Of a stretch of DNA of 23,702 bases, positions 9,101 to 15,583 are shown one piece after another. The stretch lies in contig CAZXCK010000064.1 in assembly GCA_964639225.1 (NCBI GenBank), positions 1-23,702 on the forward strand, in the 5' to 3' direction. The stretch is from CAZXCK01 sp964639225. Lineage in GTDB: Bacteria; Chloroflexota; Anaerolineae; Aggregatilineales; Phototrophicaceae. The notes beneath the pieces were generated by a model that saw only the letters and a list, made by a program, of their open reading frames with translations, did not search any database and was not told the origin of the DNA. A program made the translations under genes and the position numbers. Each line of letters starts with the position of its first letter. The stretch's first letter is position 1.

Positions 9101-9954
9101 CTGAACGGCCAGCAACTGCGAATAAAATTCTCAAGCGAGTCGCTGCCAGTCCACCAGGCCAAACGGATAAACAACGGCAGCGGAAACTCATCTGGCCGGG
9201 ATTGGCTGGCACGAGCGGTTTCCAGCAGCAGCCGGTAAAGCGCGGTCGTCTTGCCGGCGCCCGTGTCTCCGGTGATGAGGCAGCGCGGGTAAGCGTCTAC
9301 GAGCTGCGGCAGTTGGTAGCCGGTGGTGCCAGCTTCGCCGTCCGTGCCGGACGTCAGCTCGAAGTTGGCGGTAAGCCCCCACATACTCTGCGAGTGCAGC
9401 GGGTGACGTTCTCCGGGCTTGCTGTTTGTAAGAGGGCGGGGACTCAACGCCGCCAGCAAACTCTTATAGCGCCCGACCTGTGCTTGCAATGTATTGAGAT
9501 AACGAATGTGCAGCGACGGCGCGTGCTCGCCGCTGGAGGGGAACTGCTGGGCCAGCATGTCGCACAGCACATCCAGGCTCTGCTGGTAGCGATATTCGTC
9601 GCGCCAGTGTGTGAAGTTGACCGCGCTGCTGGCCTCGATGACTGGCTGCGGCGTATGGCTGTGCAGCATCAGCGGGAATACGGTATGCGCATCAGTTCGA
9701 TGAAGGCTGTTGGCAAGTTCGTGCAGCAGAGTGTCGTCTTCGGTGGTCAGGCGAGGAAATACTGGCAGGACCGCGTCGTAATGCTGAATGCCATAATGGA
9801 CGGCGTCGATAAGTGAGGTACCATGCGCGGACTTTTCACTAGTGACGTCGAAGCCCGCGTTGGTCAGGTCAAACGCAAGCTGAAAAACCAGTTCTGCCCC
9901 GCCATCATCATAACAGAGATAGAGAGCTGTAGCGTCTATGGAGTTAGTCGTCAT
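6139..9954 (-). CDS. NLR-like STAND NTPase: TIR-like / NACHT / HEAT-repeat protein
   Basis: This 1271-residue protein resembles bacterial NLR-type immune receptors. Residues 8-140 look like a diverged TIR domain (ALYLCYDDGG start; a possible catalytic Glu79 in LLHELA; a hydrophobic strand FPLML), but the sequence match is weak. Residues 222-520 are a NACHT-type NTPase: Walker A GDTGAGKTT (229-237), Walker B LLVDGLDEL (299-307), an IIITCD sensor-like strand (331-336), and a winged-helix-like region with FCHPLVRDYFAARYLL (501-516). Such receptors bind ATP, oligomerise on ligand recognition and activate the N-terminal effector. From about 651 to the end it is HEAT/PBS-lyase-type repeats in three modules. 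The start ATG at 9954 has only a weak ribosome site (GGAA). A good promoter lies 120 bases upstream. The TIR/FGE-like gene follows and is probably its partner. Ligand and effector output are unknown. Confidence 0.88.
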   Translation of the reverse strand: MTTNSIDATALYLCYDDGGAELVFQLAFDLTNAGFDVTSEKSAHGTSLIDAVHYGIQHYDAVLPVFPRLTTEDDTLLHELANSLHRTDAHTVFPLMLHSHTPQPVIEASSAVNFTHWRDEYRYQQSLDVLCDMLAQQFPSSGEHAPSLHIRYLNTLQAQVGRYKSLLAALSPRPLTNSKPGERHPLHSQSMWGLTANFELTSGTDGEAGTTGYQLPQLVDAYPRCLITGDTGAGKTTALYRLLLETARASQSRPDEFPLPLFIRLAWWTGSDSLENFIRSCWPFSSDPLPLIASGSVQLLVDGLDELPEPFDERWQALHKWLHDLEGPSRIIITCDTATAATLDSGLPIARLIPTEPVRLRQYVNTYLDADAAAQLLTEILPADDPNQQPALLRPAQNALYLAVMVAMTQDIQQPPIPRQPGLLMQRLVESLWQRESYTGRLVETDEVFDALSWLAASMLDDGLTTCATYDYALDRLGSDAILQAGLGSYLLFMSQQRVSFCHPLVRDYFAARYLLHDGVYTRLMRAHFTPGGQRIPWKWDRAIIQCSALADDRDAILRDVAEVNPYLALDCLTSGTTVSEQVQRDAIRRLLAFTAADDRPHLPQIMQLLRQTADSQLLSKLLEELHSDLTHAQAQDKEIEMSSRNLGPGIVQQLIDALRRENWTRRRGAAWSLGKLQETAAIPTLIEALRDENSSVRKEADLALARIGKKALPHLRQFLHDPAPEMRAAVIKVLGRIADENAVADLIACLPDEAWSDMEEVRVCDLAAAALERIGTEDALQAVDSWRHSPPVPRVRPPVAASVVQTAQHATSADDSEDELQVYIDELADDEWQVRRNAAKKLAETRDNRAIPYLLTALEDEDSQVVWTAVRGLERFRGSEVIEGLLRALEHPEHVVVDTAAEALSKFGDEAVPYLIAAINSPNTNVRGNAIEALGSIGNEDAIPHLVDALEDTSTLDREGRTTIGDLAAVALERIGTDKALFALNQWRQQEQGMALPVADDELPDSSPSLLAMDAMSTPQSISAQRAAVLDFLDQLGDGDWDSQQQAALRLREHVLQLKEQQDLQAIERLTSALSKRETVVRWMAAEALAWLGDSSATPALIEALDDTSWNVRLAAVRSLMEIKDPAAIPGLLKVLKDDNQLVRETAAETLGRIGNPAASSGLIAALSDRDSFVRRAAATALGRVGDRAAVPHLLQWLQDDSDYVQWAVIVALGKLRDERAVPGLIAKLDDQRQPGPEEKRMCDIAAEALISIGTDEARSAVDRWRSDSK
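6151..8004 (-). repeat. three-module HEAT repeat array within the NACHT protein
   Basis: The array covers residues 651-1268 of the NACHT protein. About 14 helical repeats can be read, with the recurrent core AIPxLxxALxDxxxxVRxxAAxALGxIG. They fall into three blocks: residues 651-787 (7594-8004), 820-989 (6988-7497) and 1029-1268 (6151-6870). Each block ends in the same cap, CDLAAxALERIGTxxAxxAVxxWR, and the next begins after a polar linker (about 788-819 and 990-1028) with a similar opening around DD/GD-W. This suggests whole-module duplication rather than repeat-by-repeat growth. Confidence 0.8.
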
Positions 9955-10067
9955 CGTGTTCCAGCCGGTATTTGGGTTGTTCAGATGTCAATGTCAGCTC
10001 AGTGAAAACCGGCTACAGTCTCAACCGCCCGGTATTCAATGATAGGACTGGTCTCACCCCTTACGTA

Positions 10068-10083
10068 TTATACCTAAGTATAA
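10068..10083. promoter_or_regulatory. palindrome over the -10 box of the NACHT/TIR operon promoter
   Basis: TTATAC (10068-10073) and GTATAA (10078-10083) are perfect inverted arms around four bases (CTAA). The site overlaps the proposed -10 hexamer, which is the usual place for a repressor operator. AT-rich palindromes near -10 boxes can also arise by chance, so this is a candidate only. No regulator gene lies next to it. Confidence 0.4.
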
Positions 10084-10105
10084 CCATTAATCAGGCTCTA
10101 ATCAA
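10077..10105 (-). promoter_or_regulatory. sigma-70-type promoter for the NACHT/TIR operon
   Basis: Read on the minus strand, TTGATT (plus 10100-10105) and TATACT (plus 10077-10082) are separated by exactly 17 bases. They match the consensus at 4 and 5 of 6 positions. Transcription would begin near 10070 and give a leader of about 115 bases before the ATG at 9954. The surrounding 269-base gap (9955-10223) is clearly more AT-rich than the genes around it. A second TATAAT on the minus strand (plus 10067-10072) has no good -35 box. Confidence 0.6.
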
Positions 10106-10223
10106 AGCCCTGTAACAAAATTGGTACGGACTTATATCTAGGGTTTGTGTCTTAATGAAATATGCAAACTGGCCGCGGCTCAGTAACACCAATGGCCTGG
10201 CTCGATCGCTACGGATGATATCG

Positions 10224-11318
10224 TCACAAATCTCGCTGAATGATGAAATCGGCCCACGATCTGAGTAGGGATTTTTGTGGCGTATCGGCCAGGATTCTCA
10301 GATGCTCCAGCGCATCCTGGACGTAATGCCGGGCCAGGTCACGGGCATGCTGGATGCCGCCGGTCTGGTCCAGCAGATCAACAACCTCTTCGATGTCGCT
10401 GTCGGAAGCTTCCCGGTTGCCGAGGACACTCAACGCGAACTGGCGCTGGGCCGCCGACATGCGTTCCAGGCTGTGCAGGACGATAATGGTACGCTTGCCC
10501 TCACGGATATCCGACCCGACCGGTTTGCCCATGCGTTTCTGATCGCCGACCACGCCCAGCACATCGTCCTGAATCTGGAAGGCGATGCCGCACTCCCCGG
10601 TGAATTTGCCAATAGCGGTGACGACAGGGTGTTCCAGGGTGGGCAGCCGCAGGCCGATAGCCGCACCAGCCCGACCTGCGAAGGCATACAGCGAGCCGGT
10701 TTTTTGCCAGAGCATGTCCAGTACCTGCTGCTCGTTGAGCTGCTCCACCGGCGTTTCGGCCTGCAGAATATCGACCGTTTCACCGTTAATCAGTGTGATC
10801 TGCACTTGTCGGAACAGCTCACGGACCAGCACCAGCGCCAGTTCGGCGGGCAGACCATGGTGGAAATGAAGGTCGGGCAGCAGCGAAGCTGCCCAGCCCT
10901 GCTGCATATCGCCCGCCAGAATAGCAATCGCCAGCCCGTAATGGTCGGCAGTGGCATCGTCCATGCCCAGTTCGGCGCGTGCGCGACGGGCGAAATCGGT
11001 ATGGACGGTCGGAACGCTGCGCCGCATCTCGTCGCGGTCGATGATGTCGTCATGGACCAGCGTGAATGTGTGATACAGCTCGACAGCGGCGGCGGCAGGG
11101 ATGGCGATCTGTTCGTCACCGCCCACAGCCCCGCAGCAAAACATCAGCACCGCCGGGCGCAGCGATTTGCCGCCTGCGTTGACATAACTGTAGACGGCGT
11201 CTTCCAGATGCTTGTAAGTAAAGCCGATCCGGTTCTGCGGCGCGGCCAGATACGATTTGACCAGTGCCTGACGCTGGCCGATCTCGTGGATGAGTTGAGT
11301 GAAGTCGTTAGCGTGCAT
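10224..11318 (-). CDS. polyprenyl diphosphate synthase (FPP/GGPP synthase family)
   Basis: This is a trans-type prenyltransferase (364 residues) that condenses isopentenyl diphosphate with an allylic diphosphate. It has the basic motif GGKSLRP (49-55), the first Asp-rich motif DDIIDRD (90-96) and the second QDDVLGVVGD (250-259). In the second motif the usual last Asp is Gly (DDVLG), a form known in several GGPP synthases. Phe85, five residues before the first motif, is bulky. In this family that favours short products (C15-C20), so carotenoid, lipid or quinone precursor supply is possible. The ATG at 11318 has no strong ribosome site; GAAAG about 8 bases upstream is the best seen. It lies 146 bases downstream of the Lon-domain gene on the same strand; I see no clear promoter or terminator in that gap. 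The product chain length is an inference. Confidence 0.9.
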   Translation of the reverse strand: MHANDFTQLIHEIGQRQALVKSYLAAPQNRIGFTYKHLEDAVYSYVNAGGKSLRPAVLMFCCGAVGGDEQIAIPAAAAVELYHTFTLVHDDIIDRDEMRRSVPTVHTDFARRARAELGMDDATADHYGLAIAILAGDMQQGWAASLLPDLHFHHGLPAELALVLVRELFRQVQITLINGETVDILQAETPVEQLNEQQVLDMLWQKTGSLYAFAGRAGAAIGLRLPTLEHPVVTAIGKFTGECGIAFQIQDDVLGVVGDQKRMGKPVGSDIREGKRTIIVLHSLERMSAAQRQFALSVLGNREASDSDIEEVVDLLDQTGGIQHARDLARHYVQDALEHLRILADTPQKSLLRSWADFIIQRDL

Positions 11319-11464
11319 CCGGAAGTCTTTCAGGTTTGAGATGATAATCCGTATATTGTAACCAACTTTGCTGATTGGTACAGAGGCACCCCAGGCAAAT
11401 GCTGGCTGCTGAGGACAGATGCGCGGGCGTGACTGTGGAGCGGGTGAACGCGGCTGTCAGATGC

Positions 11465-12136
11465 TCAGTTAAGCGAATAGGTCGCTTCGTCGTCTGCGTC
11501 ATCGCCGGGTGGGTCGAGCAGCGTATCGAGCAGTGACACTTCGCGCCTGTAAACGCTGCGTAATTCGGCCAGCAGTTCATGGACGACGGACATGGCCAGC
11601 AGTTCCTGTTTTTGCGACAGTGGAATCTGCAGCAGCACTGCCGACAGATAAGCCAGGGCCACCGGGTTGTTAGGCACCTGATTCACATCGACTTCGATCT
11701 GGCCGGTGCGTTTGAGAATCTCCAGGTAACGTTTGAGCCAGGCACGCACCCGTGTCGAGTTGGCGAGTGTCTGTTCGTGGTCGGTGTCGCGGATAGGAAA
11801 CGGCTCTACCATACTGGTGAGGTAGGGGCGCGTGTCGCGGTCCAGCGAGACGATCTGAAAGCGTTCTTTGCCCACCGCCATGATGTTCATCTGGCCCTGG
11901 CCCAGCGGCTGCACCTGCACGATCTGTGCCGAACAGCCGATGAAGTACGGGTCCGCCAGTGGGCCGAGCGCCTCTTCTCCCTGGGCGATGAGCACCACGC
12001 CGAACGGTCTGCGCTTTTCGATGCACTCGCTCATCATGATTTTGTAACGGTCCTCAAAGATGTGCAGGTTGAGCGGCATCCCAGGGAAAAGAACCGTGTT
12101 GAGTGGGAACAACGGCATTTCAATTGTCTGGCTCAT
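11465..12136 (-). CDS. LON peptidase N-terminal-domain protein
   Basis: This protein (223 residues from ATG 12136) consists of the substrate-binding N-terminal domain of Lon protease (PF02190 type) without the ATPase or protease parts. It opens with the characteristic LPLFPLN-like motif (MPLFPLNTVLFPGMPLNLHIFEDRYK), followed by FGVVLI and the conserved strand GCSAQIVQVQPLGQGQMNIMAVGKERFQI. The C-terminal 100 residues form the helical bundle usual in this family, ending in an acidic tail. Stand-alone proteins of this type are common in bacteria but their role is poorly defined; substrate or peptide binding is presumed. A TTG nine bases further upstream (12145) is an alternative start. Neither start has a clear ribosome site, and ATG is preferred because it brings the LPLFPLN motif close to the N terminus, as usual. 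Confidence 0.85.
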   Translation of the reverse strand: MSQTIEMPLFPLNTVLFPGMPLNLHIFEDRYKIMMSECIEKRRPFGVVLIAQGEEALGPLADPYFIGCSAQIVQVQPLGQGQMNIMAVGKERFQIVSLDRDTRPYLTSMVEPFPIRDTDHEQTLANSTRVRAWLKRYLEILKRTGQIEVDVNQVPNNPVALAYLSAVLLQIPLSQKQELLAMSVVHELLAELRSVYRREVSLLDTLLDPPGDDADDEATYSLN

Positions 12137-12227
12137 GTGTTTCAAAGTACCAATCGTTTCGTTTTATGCCGACTGAGTATAACTCCGCCGGTAAAGTGCA
12201 GACCAGCGACTCGAATGTTACTCTAAT

Positions 12228-12629
12228 CTATTCTGGCTGGTGAGGTACATCAAGGAAACGCTGTATCTCGATGAGATAGCCTTCCGGATCGCGCAGGAAA
12301 CAGTGATAGATGCGGTACGTATCGTTCTGCTGCGGTGGCTTCTCGAAGGTGACACCGGCGCCACGCAGGTGATCGTACCAGCCATCGACATCCGCAGTGA
12401 CGAGGGTCAGGATGACATTTTGCTGCGGTCCCCGGTTCACGGCACCCTTTGAGACATCGCTTGCCTGACAGACCCCCAACAGGCCGCTGCCACTAACGCG
12501 GTAGATCCGACAGCTCCCCTGGTCCAGCCACAGTTCCAGGCCCATTGTTCGCTCATAGAAAGCGGCGCTGCGCCCCAGGTCGCTGGTGTAGATAAACGTA
12601 ATCTGTGTGTCGATAGCCGGATGACTCAT
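12228..12629 (-). CDS. VOC superfamily (glyoxalase/dioxygenase fold) protein
   Basis: This is a single-chain VOC protein of 133 residues, the usual length for one pair of beta-alpha-beta-beta-beta modules. The N-terminal half has FIYTSDLGRSAAFYERTMGLEL, the typical first module opening. The C-terminal half ends with FLRDPEGYLIEIQRF, where Glu is the usual metal ligand. Family members include glyoxalases, fosfomycin or bleomycin resistance proteins and ring-cleaving dioxygenases. The sequence does not tell which applies here. The ATG at 12629 has GAGG about 10 bases upstream. The gene is divergent from the glycosyltransferase that follows, with about 90 bases between the two starts. It precedes the Lon-domain gene on the same strand by roughly 90 bases, so a common transcript is possible. 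Confidence 0.85.
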   Translation of the reverse strand: MSHPAIDTQITFIYTSDLGRSAAFYERTMGLELWLDQGSCRIYRVSGSGLLGVCQASDVSKGAVNRGPQQNVILTLVTADVDGWYDHLRGAGVTFEKPPQQNDTYRIYHCFLRDPEGYLIEIQRFLDVPHQPE

Positions 12630-12718
12630 GGTCTGCTTACCTCGTGGATGGGTTGCCTGATGTAGAATATCCCAAGCATAACATACTGGCCCACCAACAT
12701 CGAAAAAAGGATACGCTC

Positions 12719-14122
12719 ATGCGTATTGTAATGTTTTCTGTCAATCCGTTGTTCCCCGATTACAATACCGGCGGGGCGTCCAAGCATCTGTACAATATTG
12801 CCGTTCACTTTGGCCAGCTTGGCCACGATGTTCAGGTGATCTGCACGCGCGTGCCGGAATCGCAGAACCGGTTCCAGTGGCATGATCGTGTCGAGGTGTT
12901 GCCGTCGCTGCCGTTCAAACAGCCATTCCCCCAGCCTTACGCGGTACCGGCTTACGACCTGGCAAGCATCGTGTACGAAATGGGCGAAGTCCTGCAGGCA
13001 GCAGACCGTTTCTATCTGCATGACGGCGAGTTTCTGTTTCCGTATGTTTACCGCCATGTGCCGACCATCGTCTCGCTGCGAGACAACGTTTACCCGGAGA
13101 CGCTCATCAGCAGCTTTTCGTTTACTGGCGACCAGTTGATCCTCATCTCGGAGTACTCGCGCCAGTACTACCAGCACACGGCAGGTCGCTTCTTTCCGGA
13201 GCTGGCGTCGCGCATTCAGGTTATTCCCAACGGCATCGACTGGGATCGCTTCAAACCGACGCCACCCGGCGATCTGCTGGACATCATCCCGCTGCAACCG
13301 GGAAGCAGGCCGGTGGTGTTGCATCCACACCGTCCAGAGGAGAGCAAAGGTTTGCGGCAGACGGTTGCCGTTGTCGATCAGCTTGTTCACCGGCAAGGAA
13401 TCACGAATGTGCTGGCGCTGGCACCGCGCTGGCACGAGTCCGAGCATTCGCCGGAACTGCGCGACTTCTACCAATCAGTCGAGCAGGACATCGCGGATCG
13501 CGGTCTGGCCGACAACTTTCTGTTTCACGACTGGGTGCCGCGCGAGTTGATGCCGGCCTATTACAGCCTGGGCAGCGTGACGCTGTCGCTGGGCAGCTTT
13601 GTCGAGGCTTTCGGCAATTCGGTCTATGAGTCGCTGGGCTGCGGCACTCCGTCGATTGTGGCGCGTATCGCCACCCACCGCGAGCTGCTGCCCGACGAGC
13701 TGATCGACAAAGTGGATTATGACGACATCGATGAGGCGGCGGTGCGGGCGGCGCGCATCATCCGCGCGGGGGAGCGCACCAGCCCGCAGACGCTGGATTA
13801 TCTGCGGACGCATTACGATATCCAGCGACAGCTCGACCGCTATACCGAGGCAATCCTGGGCGCTCAGTTGCGTGAGCCTATCGCCTATCGCCATCCGGCC
13901 ATCGACGCCGGCACGCGGTTTGTGCTGGCGCCCTGGTGCTATGTCTCCACACGCGGCATATACAACGACTTTCGCGCCGATTATGCCGATCTGGGGCCGG
14001 TGGGTGCGCTGGTGCGGGCACAGACGGGCGGCTTCACGCTGGATGTAGCAGCGGCAGCAGGCATCCGGCGGACGGACGTCATGAGTGCTGTCCGTGCTGG
14101 TTACCTGGTCCCGCTGGATTGA
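12719..14122 (+). CDS. GT4-type glycosyltransferase with an extra C-terminal segment
   Basis: This GT-B-fold glycosyltransferase (467 residues) would transfer a sugar from a nucleotide donor, with a retaining mechanism as in GT4. It shows the N-terminal GGASKH loop (18-23), IPNGID (169-174), a donor-domain strand VVLHPHRPEESKG (199-211) and the Glu-x7-Glu motif EAFGNSVYE (296-304) of the donor site. ATG 12719 is chosen because AAAAGG lies eight bases before it; the frame stays open back to 12644 without a ribosome site. Residues 400-467 lie beyond the usual end of the fold. They read like a small helical or winged-helix-like unit (LGPVGALVRAQ...AAAAGIRRTDVMSAV) that I cannot name. The acceptor is unknown. 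The gene is flanked by genes on the other strand and stands alone. Confidence 0.88.
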   Translation: MRIVMFSVNPLFPDYNTGGASKHLYNIAVHFGQLGHDVQVICTRVPESQNRFQWHDRVEVLPSLPFKQPFPQPYAVPAYDLASIVYEMGEVLQAADRFYLHDGEFLFPYVYRHVPTIVSLRDNVYPETLISSFSFTGDQLILISEYSRQYYQHTAGRFFPELASRIQVIPNGIDWDRFKPTPPGDLLDIIPLQPGSRPVVLHPHRPEESKGLRQTVAVVDQLVHRQGITNVLALAPRWHESEHSPELRDFYQSVEQDIADRGLADNFLFHDWVPRELMPAYYSLGSVTLSLGSFVEAFGNSVYESLGCGTPSIVARIATHRELLPDELIDKVDYDDIDEAAVRAARIIRAGERTSPQTLDYLRTHYDIQRQLDRYTEAILGAQLREPIAYRHPAIDAGTRFVLAPWCYVSTRGIYNDFRADYADLGPVGALVRAQTGGFTLDVAAAAGIRRTDVMSAVRAGYLVPLD

Positions 14123-14136
14123 GAGCGAAGGGCGTT

Positions 14137-14550
14137 CTAGCTGTTCGGATTGCCGACCAGCCAGGCATGGGCGCTGTCGCGGTTGGCGAAGACGCGTCGC
14201 TCCAGATTCGGGATCATGTTGCTGTTCGAGCGAAAGCTCAGGTCAAAGATGGTCGATGCGACCGGGTTGGTCGTCACAATTGCGAGCTTGCCCTTAATAT
14301 CGGCGCGGTTGATGCTGAGGAGTTTCTCGCCTTGCTCGCGCAGGTAAGGCGTTACCGTGAGTTCTGGCGCGAACAAATGCATACACAGCAGCGGTTTTTC
14401 CGCTGGCCAGCTATTGAGGGCATTCAGTGCAAATGCCGCATACCTGTCGACGGCTTCGCGGGCGACGCTGGTTGTTGTGATGAGCAGAATGCGGTTATCG
14501 TCGATCCAGGTAAATGTGAATCCCGAATCCTCGTCAATAGGAACGACCAT
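14137..14550 (-). CDS. small STAS/SpoIIAA-like protein of unknown function
   Basis: This 137-residue protein has alternating strand and helix character with no signal peptide. The second half (GKLAIVTTNPVASTIFDL, then RRVFANRDSAHAWL at 118-131) resembles the end of SpoIIAA-like/STAS proteins, where a final helix carries an FxxxxxAxxWL pattern. I cannot assign a function; such proteins are widespread in Chloroflexota and related soil bacteria, often as orphans. It converges on the glycosyltransferase with 14 bases between stops. The start ATG has only a weak ribosome site. A minus-strand TATAAT (plus 14617-14622) sits in the 145-base gap upstream, without a matching -35 box. Confidence 0.6.
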   Translation of the reverse strand: MVVPIDEDSGFTFTWIDDNRILLITTTSVAREAVDRYAAFALNALNSWPAEKPLLCMHLFAPELTVTPYLREQGEKLLSINRADIKGKLAIVTTNPVASTIFDLSFRSNSNMIPNLERRVFANRDSAHAWLVGNPNS

Positions 14551-14695
14551 GGCTGATGGCTTTCGCTTGTGTGATAGTCTGTGATGATGCCACTTGGAAA
14601 AAGGACGTACCCGCTATTATAACTTGCGAAGGGTCAATAACCGAATCGTTTGTTATCGATTTTACCAAATATTCATTATTGATGGGATTACGAAG

Positions 14696-15574
14696 TCAGT
14701 CCTGGTTTTCTGGCAGCAGCGCCCGGATTTCGTCCAGGTGTTTGAGCGCCTCCATGCGGCCAGCCAGAAACGGCCCTTCAATGTCGGTGAAGTCCAGCGA
14801 CCCGTAGCCCTCCACTGCCGGGCGCAGCAGGACATCGGCAGGGTACTGGGTCAGGCGTCTTTCGTGCAGATGGCAGGCCATCACGCGGAAGGCGCGCCAC
14901 ATCGACGACATCATGCTGGGAGTCTTGGTCCATTCGGCCTTGTTGATCAGATTAAACGGCAGTTCAATGCCCATAATAGCGCTGATGGGGTCTACCCAGG
15001 GGTTGTCCTGTTCTAGTGGCGGGTAGACATCCACCGCGATGATCTTCTCGGCCTTGTGTTCGTGGGCGATGCGGGTCGCCAGACTGTCGATAACGCCGCC
15101 GTCGGCTAACTGCATATTATCCATTTCCACCGGCGGAAAAACAGCCGGTACCGCGCTGCTGGCCAGGATAGCCGGGATCACCGGACCGCTCTCCAGCTTG
15201 ACCTCGCGCCCGTCCCGCATATCGACCGCCATGACGACGGTCGGCACCCCTAGATCGGCAAAAGTGACACCATCCAGCGCGGTCATGAGCTGTTCTTCGA
15301 TGGCTTTCTGGCGGGCGCGGGCGCTGAACAGATTCATGCTGAAGATATTGCTACCCTGCATGGCCATCATCTGCTCGCCGATCTCCGCCGGCGTCATGCC
15401 ACTGGCAAACAACACGCCGACAATTGCGCCCATGCTGGTCCCAACAACCAGGTCAACCGGAACGCCTTCCTGAATCAGCACATCCAGCACGCCGATATGG
15501 GCGATGCCTCGGCTGCCACCGCCGCCCAACACCAGCGCGATTTTAGGTTGTGTATTGTCAGAATCTGGAAACAT
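14696..15574 (-). CDS. patatin-like phospholipase (RssA-like)
   Basis: This is a cytoplasmic patatin-family lipid hydrolase of 292 residues. The oxyanion-hole glycine run GGGGSRG (17-23) comes first. The nucleophile is Ser47 in GTSMG (45-49) and the catalytic Asp158 is in ADGG (157-160), forming the Ser-Asp dyad of the family. The conserved strand DVLIQEGVPVDLVVG and the region SSAVPAVFPPV are as in RssA/YchK-like proteins. It would hydrolyse acyl esters of phospholipids or lysophospholipids; the substrate is not determined. The gene begins nine bases after the stop of the hydrolase-ligase fusion gene on the same strand, so they are almost surely co-transcribed. That placement suggests a joint role in releasing and activating fatty acids. 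Confidence 0.92.
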   Translation of the reverse strand: MFPDSDNTQPKIALVLGGGGSRGIAHIGVLDVLIQEGVPVDLVVGTSMGAIVGVLFASGMTPAEIGEQMMAMQGSNIFSMNLFSARARQKAIEEQLMTALDGVTFADLGVPTVVMAVDMRDGREVKLESGPVIPAILASSAVPAVFPPVEMDNMQLADGGVIDSLATRIAHEHKAEKIIAVDVYPPLEQDNPWVDPISAIMGIELPFNLINKAEWTKTPSMMSSMWRAFRVMACHLHERRLTQYPADVLLRPAVEGYGSLDFTDIEGPFLAGRMEALKHLDEIRALLPENQD

Positions 15575-15583
15575 AATGCTCAG

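Noticed and set aside
10275..11339. Plus-strand open frame of 354 codons opposite the prenyl synthase
   Set aside because: The minus strand carries the complete DDxxD motifs; the opposite frame has no domain and is a shadow.
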